From Sinonovacula constricta (Eukaryota > Mollusca > Bivalvia > Cardiida > Solecurtidae), in contig CM017561.1 of assembly GCA_007844125.1 (NCBI GenBank), positions 62,725,256 to 62,789,255 of the forward strand: a DNA stretch of 64,000 nt, written 5' to 3'. A program made the translations under genes and the position numbers. The notes under the pieces were generated by a model that was not told the DNA's origin, ran no database searches, and worked only from the letters and a program-made list of their open reading frames with translations. Positions within the stretch are counted from its first letter, which is position 1, and every line of letters starts with the position of its first letter. Of this stretch, positions 61,888 through 64,000 are shown one piece after another.

Positions 61888-62058
61888 CTGGACATGGATT
61901 TTCCTGGCAATCTCGAGACGAGCTAAAATCGCCATTGCAATAATTGCCGCCATTTGAGGGTTTGGGGTTCGTGCACGTACGAAACCTCTGCTCTACACCA
62001 TTGCCACATGTCACATTACAGCTACCCCAAGGAATCCACCCGGACCATTGCCCATCAA
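61888..62058 (-). CDS. TSP1 exon of right-hand gene
   Basis: TSP1 repeat: VDGQWSGWIPWGSCNVTC, then QRFRTCTNPKPSNGGNYCNG and a terminal ENPCPG. 171 bp, six cysteines, phase 1-1, donor GTAGGA, acceptor ttattttaccag. The PSNGGxxCNG core is close to 183-350 and 53830-53997. Confidence 0.92.
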
Positions 62059-62357
62059 CTGGTAAAATAAATAAGCATATATAAAAGGATAAACGGAGAA
62101 TTACCATCGTTGCTAAGTATCTGGATTATTAGTAATTTGACATTAAATTAATCCTGTGTTTTAAGCGATGTCTGTCTTTTGACGCTTAACTCTGTCCAAC
62201 CCCAATATCGTTTGTTACCCATGACATTGAACTCTGCAGCATCGTTAAAAAGTAACATTAATACTTGAACAAAGTTATATAATTATTATGACGGATTTCC
62301 ACAATTATCGGCAAATCAATAACTGTATAAGTATACAATTTTTATAATAGAAAATAC
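62059..62357. other. Short intron
   Basis: 299 bp, nothing recognised. Confidence 0.8.
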
Positions 62358-62525
62358 CAGGACAATCGTGTGCAGTGTGAGTGCATGCACTGTACTGCTC
62401 GCCTTCTCCAATACAGTCTTGGCCTCCTCCAACCGGCGCGGGGTTATTACACTCACGTCTTCTAGACATCTGGTTCGCACAGGAGCACGCCGACCAAGGC
62501 GTCCAGTCAGACCACCCACCGTCAA
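62358..62525 (-). CDS. Divergent TSP1 exon of right-hand gene
   Basis: TSP1 repeat: VDGGWSDWTPWSACSCANQM, then RRRECNNPAPVGGGQDCIGE and a terminal HDCPG. 168 bp, phase 1-1, donor GTATTT (weak), acceptor tttgttccaacag. Six cysteines remain, but the usual C-S-x-T-C is C-S-C here: two residues are missing and the Thr that would take O-fucose is lost, so folding or export may differ. Confidence 0.88.
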
Positions 62526-63661
62526 CTGTTGGAACAAAAATAACTTTAGGACACTAATTGTTTGAAACGTTTCCACCACAAACTGAGATACAATTCACAG
62601 TCCGAGTAAAATTGAATCAGTTATGAAACGCCGAAATTCGTCCAATTTCTTACCAAAACTGTTTTATTGTATGTACAATTTCATGCATTTTCACAAAATC
62701 TTTACCTACAATTTGTATTACAGAACATTACGTCGATTGTGCAACCTCACGTTGAGGGTATGGTGACAGTTCAAATTGTCTCATTACATTTATATACACA
62801 ACCTATTAAGCATTTGCTTACGAATATTCAGGTTATTTCTTACGTCGATCCATTTTAAACAAGTCCAACTATAAATTAATAGATGTGCAAACAAAGATAT
62901 TGTATGTTTAAGTAGTATTCATTCCGTTTATGGAATAAATCGAAATGTTATGTCTTTACTAGGACTGTGGTTGTATATTTGTGCCTTATAATTGAGCAAG
63001 GATTTAAATCAAACTTCCTCAAACCGCACCAACCTACGATTTCCTAAATAATTATTACATACTTTGATCAAGATTGTTAGATATTAAGAATAAATATATT
63101 TAAAAAATATATTCGCGGAGTTGGTGAGGTTTAAATGAACACAAGTTATTGGTAGTTTCTATTTAGAAAGATTGTAAGACCTTCTGTACGTACCGAACTA
63201 TATTATACATATCTTTCCTAACACAATGTGTTTGGCACATTTTGAATACCAATTATATAATTAAATTACTTACTCTTGTAAAACACATTTTTAAATTACA
63301 TAAAAGCACGCTGTAGAATGGCTCGCAAATGTTTGTCAGCACTTGTTTAGCTTATGGCGATATTAGGATACTAACGGGCAGTTAAATTCCTTTGTACAAC
63401 TAATAGTAATAACTTAACATAGTACAAAATAGTCCCGTAGGAACAAATAATCTATATATGCATTATTAAAACATAAATATGAAAAAAACTATTCTTCAAG
63501 GTCATTTCATAACATATTTTTTTAGGCTGACCTTTCGTCAACATATCTAAGTAGGTCTCAAGTGAGGTAAGTCTGCTACGCCTAAAACGTTTTTCAAAAT
63601 TCATATACGTCCTTACTCATTACCTTCAAATAATTATAAGTCTGTATTGTGTGAGACCTAC
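62526..63661. other. Intron, no recognised content
   Basis: AT-rich phase-1 intron of 1.1 kb. Confidence 0.7.
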
Positions 63662-63834
63662 CGGTGCATGGCTGCAGCAGACACGGTTTAATATCATGGA
63701 GATCAGCCTGAACAGTTAAGTCCTTTGCCAAGAGGGGTTGGGTTGTCACATTGCCTTAGACGTATAAGTATTCCAGAATTACAGGTGGCTGAACACGGAC
63801 TTCCAATCATTCCAGCCTGACCAACCACCGTCGC
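63662..63834 (-). pseudogene. Frame-shifted TSP1 exon of right-hand gene
   Basis: Starts correctly after acceptor ttgcacacag as GDGGWSGWNDW, then the frame must move to read SPCSATCNSG, RLRQCDNPTPLGKG and NCSG, and move again for DLHDIKPCLLQPC before donor GTAGGT. The length is 173 bp, exactly two more than the common 171 bp, as expected for two single-base insertions. The NGG core also reads LGKG. Either a decaying exon or uncorrected long-read errors. Confidence 0.8.
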
Positions 63835-64000
63835 CTGTGTGCAAGAAAGGTTTTGACGGTTGTTTGCAATACTCTGCTAAACCAGATACGAAGATAGACA
63901 TAACATATGCATGCATATATAATCATGAGGTAAAAAAAGAAAACGTATAAAAATCACAGAGCTCCCGAAGGGCAAAAAGTGTCAAATGTGTCTTTTGTAT
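63835..64000. other. Intron running out of the window
   Basis: No exon seen; the right-hand gene continues beyond the window. Confidence 0.7.

Overview
This is eukaryotic, AT-rich, intron-rich invertebrate DNA. Nothing is prokaryotic: there are no long ORFs, operons or ribosome binding sites, but there are many short exons with AG/GT borders in long introns full of transposons and microsatellites. The modules present (thrombospondin type 1, ShKT, Ly6/uPAR), the Penelope-like, LINE and Ty3/gypsy fragments and the tRNA-derived SINEs fit a lophotrochozoan, most likely a bivalve mollusc. The species call is inference.

Left half, 1-34.65 kb, plus strand: the 3' part of one modular secreted-protein gene; its start lies before the window. 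In order it has five TSP1 exons (183-9708), three small Thr-rich linker exons (10583, 15861, 16446), ShKT (18998), TSP1 (19958), ShKT (22062), ShKT (23981), a fourth Thr-rich linker (30895), then two exons that together make one Ly6/uPAR (LU) domain (33601-33736 and 34306-34492), a stop codon and a polyA signal. Every internal exon up to the LU pair is phase 1-1, so modules can be gained or lost without breaking frame. The first LU exon carries an in-frame TAG.

Right half, 50.5-64 kb, minus strand: a second, paralogous gene facing the first tail to tail. Reading leftwards it has eight TSP1 exons (the first visible one, 63662-63834, is frame-shifted), interleaved near the 3' end with two ShKT exons (53059, 51710), and a possible tiny terminal exon at 50551. 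Its ShKT-TSP1-ShKT block matches the block at 18998-22181 in the other gene, and TSP1 exon 53830-53997 matches 183-350, so the two genes look like an inverted duplication. The first exons of both genes (signal peptides, promoters) are outside the window.

Middle, 34.65-50.4 kb: an intergenic transposon graveyard. It holds a 5.4-kb DNA transposon with ~285-bp terminal inverted repeats and a broken multi-domain ORF (Cys/His fingers, XPG/PIN-like nuclease, Cys-rich tail; Academ-like is my best guess); a 4.3-kb element with precise 'CAGTACAGCTC' inverted ends, TA flanks and arrays of an 'agtcacttcgcgt' motif; a deleted LINE; and a Ty3/gypsy pol fragment cut by that LINE. A Penelope-like element with its GIY-YIG domain N-terminal to the RT (Naiad-like) sits in an intron at 26.5-30.7 kb, and short relatives of its 3' end are scattered through other introns.

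Exon borders were placed by eye from AG/GT sites, reading phase and module homology. No alignment or transcript data were used.
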